Position numbers and translations under genes: made by a program. 64,000 bases of DNA from Bacillota bacterium (GTDB lineage: Bacteria; Bacillota; Bacilli; Paenibacillales; Paenibacillaceae): NCBI GenBank assembly GCA_023460795.1, contig JAEWPC010000011.1, positions 186,001 through 250,000 of the forward strand, in the 5' to 3' direction. The notes under the pieces were generated by a model, which had not been told where the DNA came from, made no database searches, and was given only the letters and a program-made list of their open reading frames with translations. Positions 1 to 8,495 of this stretch are shown here, one piece after another; the stretch's first letter is position 1; every line of letters begins with the position of its first letter.

Positions 1-215
1 TCTCCTTCGTATAGCGTCGGCTCCATCGATTGATGCTTAACGGTAGAAAGCTGGAAGACGTATGCCTTGAGCACGAGCACGATGACGAACGCAATAAGCA
101 GTGCCTTGGTCCAATCCCACACTTCTTTTTTCCAGCCTGTCAGCCAAGGTTGTTTCGCAGCCCGCGTTCTTCCCTTCGGGCCTAGAGCCTGCGGCTCTTG
201 ACTCATCTCGCTCAT
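1..215 (-). CDS. lepB: Signal peptidase I, N-terminal part (cut by window edge)
   Basis: Type I signal peptidases are membrane serine proteases that remove signal peptides from exported proteins. The 71 visible residues show a short basic cytoplasmic stretch, one transmembrane segment at about residues 37-57, and the motif SMEPTL with the probable catalytic Ser63 just outside the membrane. The catalytic lysine region lies beyond the window. The ATG overlaps the stop of the upstream gene (ATGA), so the two are probably translationally coupled. The single N-terminal TM segment fits the Bacillus SipS type rather than the two-TM enterobacterial type. The family call is firm because of the Ser motif following the TM segment. 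Confidence 0.9.
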   Translation of the reverse strand, partial: MSEMSQEPQALGPKGRTRAAKQPWLTGWKKEVWDWTKALLIAFVIVLVLKAYVFQLSTVKHQSMEPTLYEG

Positions 216-790
216 GAATTCTCTCCTTCCGCGTTCATCCATTGCTTCCATTGATCGTAGTATCGATACGCGGCCTCGTCGCCGAAAGGCGCCGACGTCC
301 TGCGTACCGCTTCTTGCAGCTTGCGCATACCGGCCTCGATCTGCTCGAGCACGGTATCGCCATAACGGTAATCTTCCCGATGACGATTGAATTCGTCCCG
401 ATCCAGCTCGTGGACGGAGCCGTCCGGAAGCAGCACGAGATCGAGATCGTAATCGATATAAGTCAGCACGTCCCCATAACGATAAGGCGGGGAGGCTAAA
501 TTACAATAATAGCGGACGCCTTTGTCCTCTAACAAGGCGACGACGTTAAACCATTCGTTAGGGAGAAAATAAGATACGGCGGGTATCCGGCTCACCCATT
601 CCTTGCCGTCTCTCTCGACAATCGTCGTCTGATCGTTAATATAGACCCAGACCGATCGCGGATCGACATGGCCGGGAAGAAGCCTATCGGTCGGTACGAG
701 CCAATTGGCCATCCACATGCGATGAAGAGAACCGTCGTGCTTAAAGCTTTTGATCACATACCGCTCGTACGGACTTCGTGCCACGCTCAT
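212..790 (-). CDS. DUF402 nucleoside tri-/diphosphate phosphatase-like protein (NtdP/YgaC type)
   Basis: This 192-residue protein has the DUF402 layout: a beta-rich core with the charged segment YIDYDLDLVLLPDG at about residues 112-125 followed by ELDRDEF, and an alpha-helical C-terminus ending near QWKQWM. Family members such as Bacillus YgaC and staphylococcal NtdP hydrolyse nucleoside tri- and diphosphates using divalent metal held by the conserved acidic residues. The length matches that family (about 175-190 residues). A GGAGG sits 12 bases before the ATG. It overlaps the signal peptidase gene by four bases. The enzyme activity is inferred from family membership only. Confidence 0.75.
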   Translation of the reverse strand: MSVARSPYERYVIKSFKHDGSLHRMWMANWLVPTDRLLPGHVDPRSVWVYINDQTTIVERDGKEWVSRIPAVSYFLPNEWFNVVALLEDKGVRYYCNLASPPYRYGDVLTYIDYDLDLVLLPDGSVHELDRDEFNRHREDYRYGDTVLEQIEAGMRKLQEAVRRTSAPFGDEAAYRYYDQWKQWMNAEGENS

Positions 791-904
791 GCTCGTTAGC
801 GACCTCCTCGTCCCTACCGCGATATTATAAGAAAAGCATATCTCCCGGCCAAAATCAACGGCGCGAAAGATATGCTGTCAAAGTACCACGCTCATTCGTT
901 TTCT

Positions 905-1327
905 TTATCCTGCCACGATCCTAAGAGGCTGCTTCAACTGCGCGAAATCCGATACTCCGACGCCGAGAGTTTCATAGAACGGACGAAGAACCTCGTTGTG
1001 CCTATCGAGCGCGATCAGCATCTTCTGAACTTTGCGTTGGCGGAACCGATTGCTCATGCTCTCCATCAAAGCTCGTCCGATCCCTTGGCCTCGATATTGC
1101 TCGTATACGGCAATCCGATACACGTAACCTTTCTGCTTGTCGATCGTCCCGATCATAACGCCGGCGAGATTGCCTGCCGACTCGGCGACGAGAACGAGGT
1201 CGCTGTCCCACGACAATTGTCTGGCGAACGCGCTCAACGTCTCTTCGCAGCATTCCTCGGACAATACATCTTCCAGAAGATTCGCAACGGACCGATAGTC
1301 CGACAATTGGAAAGAACGAATTTGCAT
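905..1327 (-). CDS. GNAT family N-acetyltransferase
   Basis: A 140-residue single-domain GNAT protein. The acetyl-CoA pyrophosphate loop reads RGQGIGRAL at about residues 79-87, preceded by the beta-4 strand YVYRIAVYEQYRG and followed by a C-terminal NEVLRPFYETLG motif typical of the fold (the Tyr often acts as general acid). The substrate cannot be told from sequence; small-molecule amines or protein N-termini are both possible. GGGAG precedes the ATG by 10 bases. It faces away from sodA and has no obvious operon partner; the 114-base gap to the DUF402 gene contains that gene's ribosome binding site. Confidence 0.8.
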   Translation of the reverse strand: MQIRSFQLSDYRSVANLLEDVLSEECCEETLSAFARQLSWDSDLVLVAESAGNLAGVMIGTIDKQKGYVYRIAVYEQYRGQGIGRALMESMSNRFRQRKVQKMLIALDRHNEVLRPFYETLGVGVSDFAQLKQPLRIVAG

Positions 1328-1680
1328 GGTGTGTCGTCTCCCTCAAGCCCAATAAGTTTACGTCCCGAAAATACGCATTTTTAATTTTACGACAAAATCG
1401 CGACAATTCCTCTACTTTTTTTAAAATTACATTAAATTTTTTTGTAGGTTTTTACGAAATTTTAATGTAACCGCTTTATTCAACCATAATATGGAACGCA
1501 AGTTAATTCAACGGAGACTCATATTTCGATTGTATGAATAAGCGGGAGAAAAGTGGGTATTCTATTTCCGTTACGGCGCTATAGACTTTACAAACATACA
1601 CGTTGCTTTACTCCCCAAAATAAGGGATAATAAGTCTCGTCAGCTACATTAGAACAATTATTATTAGGAGGTAATTACTC
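1328..1680. other. AT-rich intergenic region between GNAT gene and sodA, with a long inverted repeat
   Basis: This 353-base gap is far more AT-rich than its surroundings. It holds the near-perfect inverted repeat TTACATTAAATTTT (1427-1440) and AAATTTTAATGTAA (1457-1470). Close to sodA a possible sigma-A type -10 (TAATAA near 1629) is seen but the -35 match is poor. No open reading frame of note was found. The repeat could be an operator for a redox or metal regulator of sodA, or a transcription signal for either flanking gene; neither is proved. Confidence 0.4.
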
Positions 1681-2292
1681 ATGGCTCACGAATTGCCAGC
1701 ACTTCCGTACGCGCACAATGCGCTCGAACCGCACATCGACACCGCGACGATGGAGATCCACCACGGCCGTCACCACAACGCTTACGTGACGAACCTGAAC
1801 AACGCGCTTAATTCCGCTCCGGAATTGGCAAGCAAGAGCGTTGAAGATCTTATCGCCGATCTGAATAGCGTTCCGGAAAGCATCCGCACCGCGGTTCGCA
1901 ACAACGGCGGCGGCCACGCGAACCACTCCTTGTTCTGGAAGACGATCAGCCCGAACGGCGGCGGTCAACCTACCGGCGCACTTGCCGCGGCGATCGACGC
2001 AGAGCTTGGCGGCTTCGACAAATTCAAAGAAACGTTCGCCGCTGCTGGCGCAACGCGTTTCGGCTCCGGCTGGGCATGGCTTGCTCTTAGCAAAGACGGC
2101 AAGCTCAAAGTATACAGCCTGCCTAACCAAGACAGCCCGATCATGGAAGGCGACACGCCGCTGCTCGGACTCGACGTATGGGAGCATGCTTACTACCTGA
2201 AATACCAGAACAAACGCCCAGACTACATTGCCGCTTTCTGGAACGTCGTCGACTGGAACGCCGTCGGCGCGATCTACGACGCTGCGAAGTAA
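1681..2292 (+). CDS. sodA: Superoxide dismutase (Mn/Fe family)
   Basis: Converts superoxide to oxygen and hydrogen peroxide in the cytoplasm. At 203 residues it is full length for the family. The four metal ligands are visible: His27 (EIHHGRHH), His82 (GGGHANHSLFW), and the Asp and His of DVWEHAYYL near residues 165 and 169. Bacillus homologues with this pattern are usually Mn enzymes, but Fe or cambialistic use is not excluded. AGGAGG lies seven bases before the ATG. A strong terminator follows within 20 bases, so it is monocistronic. Confidence 0.97.
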   Translation: MAHELPALPYAHNALEPHIDTATMEIHHGRHHNAYVTNLNNALNSAPELASKSVEDLIADLNSVPESIRTAVRNNGGGHANHSLFWKTISPNGGGQPTGALAAAIDAELGGFDKFKETFAAAGATRFGSGWAWLALSKDGKLKVYSLPNQDSPIMEGDTPLLGLDVWEHAYYLKYQNKRPDYIAAFWNVVDWNAVGAIYDAAK

Positions 2293-2311
2293 TCGACCAT
2301 AGAACTGCCGA

Positions 2312-2349
2312 GACGATGCCGGGTTATCCCGGCATCGTCTTTTTTTTTA
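2312..2349 (+). terminator. Rho-independent terminator of sodA
   Basis: A perfect 12-bp stem (GACGATGCCGGG with its complement) closes a TTAT loop and is followed by a run of nine T residues. Confidence 0.95.
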
Positions 2350-2475
2350 TACCCATTATTTTCCGCAAAAAATGCGTCGTTAATTGTCGAATATTGTCTT
2401 GATTGGCGCTATGCCCGATAGTATGCTCTTCATAAATAACTAGAGTACATCATATGAGCTATGGAGGCGCGCCGA

Positions 2476-5076
2476 GTGAATATCCTGATCTACTTCGCAC
2501 AATACAGCGCGATCATGGTTACGTTCGTGTTCCTGCTCCGATGGTTTTATCCTCAATTAATCATTCGGTCCCGGTGTTGCCAATCTATCGTCTATGGGAT
2601 CGCGTTCGCTCTCATCGGTCTCATCGTCATGCAGATGCCCGTCACGACGGAACACGGCTTGCACGCGGATGCCAGATTGATCAGCGTCCTGCTGTCCGGC
2701 ATCATCGGTGGCCCGGTATCCGCGTCCATAACGACGGCCGCCGTCGTCGGTTATCGAATCTATCTAGGCGGAACCATGCTCTTCCCCGTGTGCGCCACGT
2801 TAACGACCGCGTTAATCAGCGTCTACGCCTATCGCTGGAAAGTGCGCCAACCGACGGCCCTATTGAAATACGGCTGGTTAGTAGGGATGCTGACCGGCGC
2901 GCAGACGCTCGCATGGACGTTAGTAGCGCCCGACGAAACGATGAAGTATTTTCTCAGGGAGCTCGGGGTGACGTTCCTCGTATTCCACACCTTGGCCGTG
3001 CCTCTGTTCTACTCCGCCATCTATTACGAGTTTAAAAGGCTCGTAACGGTGCGGAAGCTTACCGAAAGCGAGGAAAGATACAGAACCCTCGTTCAGAACG
3101 CGCCGGATCTCATCTGCTGCTTCGGCGTGGACGGCATCATCACGCAGGGCAATAGGCGATTGGCCGAAGCGGCGATGATCGAGGAGCCTAAGTTAATCGG
3201 CTTGCACGTGAACGACGTTCTTGTCGTGGATTCTACTAAACAGAAATTCCAAGCGGCTTTCGACGAAGTCGTTCGGACGAAAAGGACGAGCGGCTTCGAA
3301 GATACCCATATTTTCGAGGGGAAGCGGCGAACGTTCAGAATTATGCTATCTCCCGTTCTAGGCGAACACCAGGAAGTCGAGCAAATGATCGGCACCGCCG
3401 TCGACATCACCGAAATTCGGGTGAACGAGGAATCGTTGCAGCAGTATCGGGAGCATCTCGAGGAATTGGTCGCGAATCGCACGGAAGAGCTGAACAGCAA
3501 GAACCTGCAGCTAGCCGAAGCGAAGGAAGCGGCGGAAGCGGCGAATCAGGCAAAAAGCGCGTTCTTGGCCAACATGAGCCACGAGATCCGGACCCCGCTC
3601 AACGGCATTCTCGGACTGAGCTACTTGCTGCGTCAATCCGAGCTTACCGAGGAGCAACGGAAGAACGTCGATCGCACGATCGCCTCCGCGAACAACTTGA
3701 TCGCGCTCGTCAACGACGTGCTCGATTTCTCCAAGATCGAAGCGAACAAAGTCCAGATCGAGCATGTGACGTTCGATCTGTACGAAGTGCTCAGTCAGAT
3801 GTCCAATATGATCAACGTTAAAGCCTACGACAAAGGACTCCGGCTTCATTACGACATTCACCATGAAGTGCCGCAAATGCTCGTCGGAGACCCGCTAAGA
3901 CTGAATCAAGTGTTGCTCAACCTGTCGAACAACGCCGTTAAATTCACCGACAAGGGACATCTATCGTTCGAGATTCGCGTGGCTAACCGCGATCCGCACG
4001 GCATAACGCTCGCATTCGCCATACGCGATACGGGCATCGGCATGACGGAGGCGCAGCGACGGCTGCTATTCCAAGAGTTCACGCAAGCCGATATGTCGAC
4101 GACCCGTAAGTACGGAGGAACCGGATTAGGTCTTGTGATCAGCAAAAATCTCATCGAGCTCATGGGCGGATCTATCGAGGTGGATAGCAGCCCAGGACGA
4201 GGCAGCTGCTTCTCCTTCACCGTTCGTTTCGGCTATGCCGCGGGCGGGGGACTGGGAGGAACGTCCAGCGCCAGACTGTCGAAGCTGTCGGCGTTGCTCG
4301 TCGGCGCTAATTCCGGCATGATGCTCGTCCTTAAGGGTCAACTGGAGCAGTTCCATTGCACCGTACATACTGCCGAGACCGAGAGCGAAGCGCTCGATCT
4401 GCTTCGAGGCATCGGGCCTATCGATCTCGCGATTGTCGATTGGAAGCTGCCCGGCGCGAATGTCGTGCGGCTGGCGGAGAGGATGAAAGCCGACAACGTC
4501 GTCAGCTTCGTCATGCTGACGACGGCTACGCACGAGTCCGAGTATACGTCCGGCATTCAATCGCCTTCGATCGAGAAGCTGCTTCACTACCCGATCGGCC
4601 ATTCACAGCTCTATGACGAGCTGATGGGCCTGTTCAAGCAGCAATATTATCCTCAGTTGGCGGCGACCGAGCAGTCCGTATGGCCATCCGAGCTTCCGGG
4701 CGATTTGAGCGGAGTCCGCGTCCTGCTCGCGGAAGACAACGAGATCAACCAGCTCGTGGCGAAAGAAATATTGAAGGAAATGGGCGTGACCGTCGACGTT
4801 GCCGAGAACGGTCTGGAAGCGGTGAAGCTTGCCGGTTCTAATCGATACGACGTCATCCTCATGGATCTGCACATGCCGGTCATGGATGGCTTCACGGCAA
4901 CGCGTGGCATCAAGCAATTGCCGCAAACGCAAAACACGCCCATTATCGCGATGACGGCAGACGCGATGAAAGGCGTGCAAGAGCAAGTATTGGAAGCGGG
5001 TATGGTCGATTACGTCACGAAGCCTTTCGAGCCCCGCGAGCTATACGGTTTGTTGAAGCGGCTTATGGGACGTTAG
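2476..5076 (+). CDS. Hybrid sensor histidine kinase (5TM-PAS-HisKA-HATPase-pseudoREC-REC)
   Basis: A membrane hybrid kinase of 866 residues. Residues 1-190 form a LytS-like 5TM sensor (GGPVSASITTAAVVGYR). A PAS domain spans about 200-310, then a coiled coil, HisKA with the phosphorylated His in SHEIRTPLNG near 368, and HATPase ending in GGTGLGLVISK near 547. Two receiver-like domains follow. The first (about 610-730) keeps VDWKLPG but lacks the N-terminal acidic pair and has YP instead of the conserved KP, so it is probably degenerate. The last is canonical (LAEDNEINQ, MDLHMPVMDG near 795, KPFEP). The GTG start is chosen because GGAGG lies eight bases upstream; the in-frame ATG at 2461 has no such site. 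No partner regulator is adjacent. Confidence 0.88.
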   Translation: MNILIYFAQYSAIMVTFVFLLRWFYPQLIIRSRCCQSIVYGIAFALIGLIVMQMPVTTEHGLHADARLISVLLSGIIGGPVSASITTAAVVGYRIYLGGTMLFPVCATLTTALISVYAYRWKVRQPTALLKYGWLVGMLTGAQTLAWTLVAPDETMKYFLRELGVTFLVFHTLAVPLFYSAIYYEFKRLVTVRKLTESEERYRTLVQNAPDLICCFGVDGIITQGNRRLAEAAMIEEPKLIGLHVNDVLVVDSTKQKFQAAFDEVVRTKRTSGFEDTHIFEGKRRTFRIMLSPVLGEHQEVEQMIGTAVDITEIRVNEESLQQYREHLEELVANRTEELNSKNLQLAEAKEAAEAANQAKSAFLANMSHEIRTPLNGILGLSYLLRQSELTEEQRKNVDRTIASANNLIALVNDVLDFSKIEANKVQIEHVTFDLYEVLSQMSNMINVKAYDKGLRLHYDIHHEVPQMLVGDPLRLNQVLLNLSNNAVKFTDKGHLSFEIRVANRDPHGITLAFAIRDTGIGMTEAQRRLLFQEFTQADMSTTRKYGGTGLGLVISKNLIELMGGSIEVDSSPGRGSCFSFTVRFGYAAGGGLGGTSSARLSKLSALLVGANSGMMLVLKGQLEQFHCTVHTAETESEALDLLRGIGPIDLAIVDWKLPGANVVRLAERMKADNVVSFVMLTTATHESEYTSGIQSPSIEKLLHYPIGHSQLYDELMGLFKQQYYPQLAATEQSVWPSELPGDLSGVRVLLAEDNEINQLVAKEILKEMGVTVDVAENGLEAVKLAGSNRYDVILMDLHMPVMDGFTATRGIKQLPQTQNTPIIAMTADAMKGVQEQVLEAGMVDYVTKPFEPRELYGLLKRLMGR

Positions 5077-5486
5077 CTGGATATAGTGAATTGTATCGTG
5101 CAATCGACGATATTCATCAGTTGGCTTCTCGCCTGATGAATGAAGCCCATGACGGACTCCTGCAGCAACGAAGTCGAAAGCGTAGCGCTCAACCACAGCT
5201 TGCGGTCCAGTACGACCAGCGTCAGCTTGTATTGCGACCGATAGTTTCCGATTTCCTCGAAGATCGTCGTACGCAAGTACGATTCCGGAAGCACGATCGA
5301 ATACGTGATGAGCGGCGCCTTATCTTTAAGTTGCGTAAGCTGCAACTGCTCCTGATTCGGATAGTTGCGCTTGATCCACCGGAAGCCGTGCTCGTATTCG
5401 GGATCTACTCTCCATACCGGCTCGAACTTATGGAACGCTTCAACGATCATTTTCTGATAGAAATCAATAAGGGTCATTTCGTTCAC
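5073..5486 (-). CDS. Conserved hypothetical protein (137 aa)
   Basis: I do not recognise this family. The protein is soluble, without signal peptide or membrane segment, and has a mixed alpha/beta look with several beta-like stretches (PLITYSIVLPE, KLTLVVLDRKLWLSATL). Its last bases overlap the last bases of the convergent hybrid kinase gene. The GTG start at the given end has only a weak upstream GGAA; an ATG three codons later is preceded by GGTGA and is equally possible. Codon use is like its neighbours, which supports a real gene. The 50-bp tandem array lies in its upstream region. Confidence 0.55.
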   Translation of the reverse strand: MNEMTLIDFYQKMIVEAFHKFEPVWRVDPEYEHGFRWIKRNYPNQEQLQLTQLKDKAPLITYSIVLPESYLRTTIFEEIGNYRSQYKLTLVVLDRKLWLSATLSTSLLQESVMGFIHQARSQLMNIVDCTIQFTISS

Positions 5487-5697
5487 CGCTTTTCCAGGCT
5501 CGCCCGCCTCGATTTATCGGATCCGCAACTTCGGTCGACACCTCTAAAGATAAGGGAAAATTGTGTGGTCTTGTCTTGACTGAATGTTATAAAAGCATGT
5601 TTTTTCCACAACGATTTGACGAGTATGAGTCGATTGTTAGCAAAATGTGTGGGGGCGGCAGCGAGCGTAAAAGGGAGTTGCGGCGGATTGGCGTGTG

Positions 5698-6394
5698 TTT
5701 AGCGGCATGGGGTGCCGCTATTGCGCGTGCGTGCGCCGCGGCGCCGATTTAGCGGCATCGGGTGCCGCTATTGCGCGTGCGTGCGACGCGGTGCCGGTTT
5801 AGCGGCATGTGGTGCCGCTATTGCGCGCGCTTGCGACGCTGCGCCGGTTTAGCGGCATGTCGTGCCGCTATTGCGCGTACTTGCGGCGCGGCGCCTGTTT
5901 AGCGGCATCGGGTGCCGCTATTGCGCGTGCTTGCGACGCGGCGCCTGTTTAGCGGCATCGGGTGCCGCTATTGCGCGTGCTTGCGGCGCGGCGCCGGTTT
6001 AGCGGCATGTGGTGCCGCTATCACACGCGCTTGCGGCGCGGTGCCAGTTTAGCGGCATGTGGTGCCGCTATTGCGCGTACTTGCGCCGCGGCGCCGATTT
6101 AGCGGCATCGGGTGCCGCTATTGCGCGCGCTTGCGGCGCTGCGCCGGTTTAGCGGCATCGGGTGCCGCTATTGCGCGTGCGTGCGCCGCGGCGCCGATTT
6201 AGCGGCATCGGGTGCCGCTATTGCGCGTGCGTGCGACGCAGCGCCGATTTAGCGGCATCGGGTGCCGCTATTGCGCGTGCGTGCAACGCAGCACCGGTTT
6301 AGCGGCATGTCGTGCCGCTATTGCGCGTACTTGCGGCGCGGCGCCTGTTTAGCGGCATCGGGTGCCGCTATTGCGCGTGCTTGCGACGCGGCGC
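5698..6394. repeat. Tandem array 1: about 14 copies of a 50-bp hairpin-bearing unit
   Basis: Units begin every 50 bases (5701, 5751 and so on to 6351) without length change. Each starts AGCGGCA, then a variable five-base loop (TCGGG, TGTGG, TGTCG or TGGGG), then TGCCGCT, giving an invariant 7-bp perfect hairpin. The rest of the unit is a GC-rich spacer rich in GCGTGC and GGCGCC, ending in TTT. Copies differ by scattered substitutions only. The array lies between the mutY terminator and the upstream region of the 137-residue gene. Reading frames running through it look accidental. There are no unique spacers, so it is not CRISPR. Confidence 0.95.
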
Positions 6395-6404
6395 GTCGCA
6401 ACAC

Positions 6405-6447
6405 AAAAAGCCCCGCCGCAGCCGGCGACATGCCGGTGCGGCGGGGC
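6405..6447 (-). terminator. Rho-independent terminator of mutY
   Basis: An 11-bp perfect stem (GCCCCGCCGCA with its complement) encloses a second CCGGC/GCCGG hairpin; on the minus strand it is followed by TTTTT. It starts six bases after the mutY stop and ends about ten bases from tandem array 1. Confidence 0.93.
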
Positions 6448-6452
6448 TTCCA

Positions 6453-7547
6453 TCAGGAGCTTCTCGCGATAAAATATTCGGTTAACCACCTGCGGAACAC
6501 GTTCGGCCACGAGTAGTTCTCGAATTCCTCCGGCCCGACCCACCGATAATGCTCCGGCAGCGGCTGCGTCTCGTCAAGCTCCGCTTCGATAACGCGGATC
6601 TGCCAGACGAGGTGGGTGAACACGTGCTGCGCCTCTCCGCGAAGACCCGCCGCGCGGACTCGAACGCCTTCCTCGGCGGCCAACGTTCCAGAGAGCCAAT
6701 TCCCGCCCGCATCGATGTCGTTCCAGACGTCGGCGTTCGGAGCCTCCGTATGGGGCAGCTCCCACATATTCGCGAGCAAGCCGGACGCCGGACGCTGGCG
6801 GACGAGCACCTGCCCGGCGCGCCGGCCAGTACCTTCGATCAGCGCCGCGAGCCGCAATACCGGTTTCGGCGGCTTCGCCTTGCTCTTCACCGGAAGCTCG
6901 CGTTCGCGTCCAGCCTGCCGCGCCATGCAATGCAGCGCGACCGGGCAGTCGCCGCACGAAGGACTTTTCGGCGTGCAGACCAGCGCCCCAAGCTCCATTA
7001 ACGCTTGGTTGAAATCGCTCGCTTCACCATCGGGTATAAGCGATGCGGCCAAACTCTCCATTCCCACGCGCGTCGCCGGCTTAGCGATATCGTCCTCCAG
7101 GAGGAAGTATCGCGACAGCACCCGCATGACGTTGCCGTCCACCGCCGGTTCCGGCTGATTGTACGCGATGCTTAAGATCGCGCCGGCCGTGTAAGGACCG
7201 ACGCCCTTAAGCGCCGACACCGCCTTCTTATCCGACGGCACCCGCGCATCGTAATGAGCGACGACCTCTCTGACCGCCGTCTGAAGATTCCTCGCCCTGG
7301 AGTAATAGCCAAGCCCTTCCCAGTGCTTGAGCACGTCGTCCTCCTGCGCCTCAGCCAAGTCCCTCAGCGTCGGAAACCTCCCGACGAACCGGTTGAAATA
7401 CGGAATAACCGTGTCGACGCGCGTCTGCTGCAGCATGATCTCCGACACCCATATATGGTAAGGGTCTTTCGTCCGACGCCATGGCAAATCGCGCCGTTCC
7501 CTTCTATACCATCGTAACAGCTCTATACTGAAGTATTGTTTTTCCAC
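6453..7547 (-). CDS. mutY: A/G-specific adenine DNA glycosylase
   Basis: Removes adenine mispaired with 8-oxoguanine in base excision repair. The 364-residue protein shows the catalytic Glu36 (SEIMLQQTRV), helix-hairpin-helix ALKGVGPYTAGAI at about 112-124, catalytic Asp137 (AVDGNVMRV), and an iron-sulfur cluster motif with Cys191, Cys198, Cys201 and Cys207 (C-x6-C-x2-C-x5-C). The C-terminal part from about 230 is the NUDIX-like 8-oxoG recognition domain. It starts with GTG, overlapping the TAG of the AraC-type gene by one base (TAGTG), with AGGA upstream, so translation is probably coupled to that regulator. Confidence 0.96.
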   Translation of the reverse strand: MEKQYFSIELLRWYRRERRDLPWRRTKDPYHIWVSEIMLQQTRVDTVIPYFNRFVGRFPTLRDLAEAQEDDVLKHWEGLGYYSRARNLQTAVREVVAHYDARVPSDKKAVSALKGVGPYTAGAILSIAYNQPEPAVDGNVMRVLSRYFLLEDDIAKPATRVGMESLAASLIPDGEASDFNQALMELGALVCTPKSPSCGDCPVALHCMARQAGRERELPVKSKAKPPKPVLRLAALIEGTGRRAGQVLVRQRPASGLLANMWELPHTEAPNADVWNDIDAGGNWLSGTLAAEEGVRVRAAGLRGEAQHVFTHLVWQIRVIEAELDETQPLPEHYRWVGPEEFENYSWPNVFRRWLTEYFIARSS

Positions 7548-8380
7548 TATTCGTTCCTCGCTTGCTTGCGGAAGCGGCTAGGAGATAGCCCCGTATACGA
7601 CTTGAACATTCTCGAGAAATAATAGATTTGCATCCCGACTTTGCTAGCGACCTCCGACACGTTGCATTCCGGTTGAAGCAACAGCGTCTTGGCCATATCC
7701 ATTCTCCGGTTGTTCACGTACTGAATCGGCGAGCTGCCCATAATGCCTTTGAAGAACATAATGAAGTAGTTCGGATGCAGATATACTTGCTTCGCAAGCT
7801 CTTCCACGGTGATATTGTCCGCCAGGTGATTATCGATATATTGAATGATGGCTTCCAGCTTCTGCAGATCGTGAGAAGGCGGCTCTTCCTTGACGTCGAT
7901 CGAGAGATGCTCCAGATAGACGCTGATCAGCTCCAGCATATACGCCTTCAGCCGCAGCCTCGTCGTCAGCTTCTCTACAGCGAGTCCATCGAATATGCGC
8001 TCGTAGATCGATGAAACTTCTTCCGTATTCGAGATTCGGGTCGTCGGGGTCAACTTCAAGCTCCGATACAAGTCCCGATCCTCATAGCTCGCGCGAAAAT
8101 GGCACCATTGCACCGTCAACTTCGACCCCGGAGCAGGCACGATCCGATGGGAAGTACCCGAAAGCAGCACGCACATCGTTCCTCTGGCAAGCGGTTCGGA
8201 CCGGCCCTGCATGTACAGTTGGCCTTCCCCTTCCTTGATATGAAGGATGCGATGGCAGTCGTACATGGCTTCTTTGGCGTTCGCGGAATTGTCGTCGAAC
8301 TCGATCTCCGCGGCAGCGGCGACCTCGATTTGCATCTGTTCGAAATGTTTCATCATTATGGATACATAGGTTGTTGTCAT
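7547..8380 (-). CDS. AraC family transcriptional regulator
   Basis: A 277-residue regulator with an N-terminal cupin-like sensing domain (about 20-110, including HILHIKEGEGQLYMQG) and a C-terminal pair of helix-turn-helix motifs (LAKQVYLHPNYFIMFFKGIMG and VASKVGMQIYYFSRMFKSYTG at about 190-265). The ligand is probably a sugar or other small molecule, but nothing nearby identifies it: the downstream gene is mutY. GGGGAG precedes the ATG. Coupling of a carbon-type regulator to a repair gene may be incidental. Confidence 0.87.
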   Translation of the reverse strand: MTTTYVSIMMKHFEQMQIEVAAAAEIEFDDNSANAKEAMYDCHRILHIKEGEGQLYMQGRSEPLARGTMCVLLSGTSHRIVPAPGSKLTVQWCHFRASYEDRDLYRSLKLTPTTRISNTEEVSSIYERIFDGLAVEKLTTRLRLKAYMLELISVYLEHLSIDVKEEPPSHDLQKLEAIIQYIDNHLADNITVEELAKQVYLHPNYFIMFFKGIMGSSPIQYVNNRRMDMAKTLLLQPECNVSEVASKVGMQIYYFSRMFKSYTGLSPSRFRKQARNE

Positions 8381-8468
8381 GTGGCGCTCCCCGTCTAGAG
8401 ATGGCTTGAAGTCATGAAGCCGCTGTTGTCTATTATACGTGAACCTGTCCTCATGCGTAAAATTCCAA

Positions 8469-8494
8469 ATAAAACAGCCCGCAACTCGGCGGGC
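8469..8494 (-). terminator. Rho-independent terminator of acpS
   Basis: A 6-bp GCCCGC/GCGGGC stem is followed on the minus strand by TGTTTTATTT. It begins directly after the acpS stop codon. Confidence 0.85.
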
Positions 8495-8495
8495 T

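Noticed and set aside
5561..5752. Short plus-strand reading frame entering array 1
   Set aside because: It has no ribosome binding site and runs into the repeat; composition follows the array.
5698..6394. CRISPR array
   Set aside because: The whole 50-bp unit is conserved; there are no unique spacers and no cas genes in the window.
6262..6516. Plus-strand reading frame made of array units and the mutY terminator
   Set aside because: It is encoded by repeats and overlaps the end of mutY antisense.
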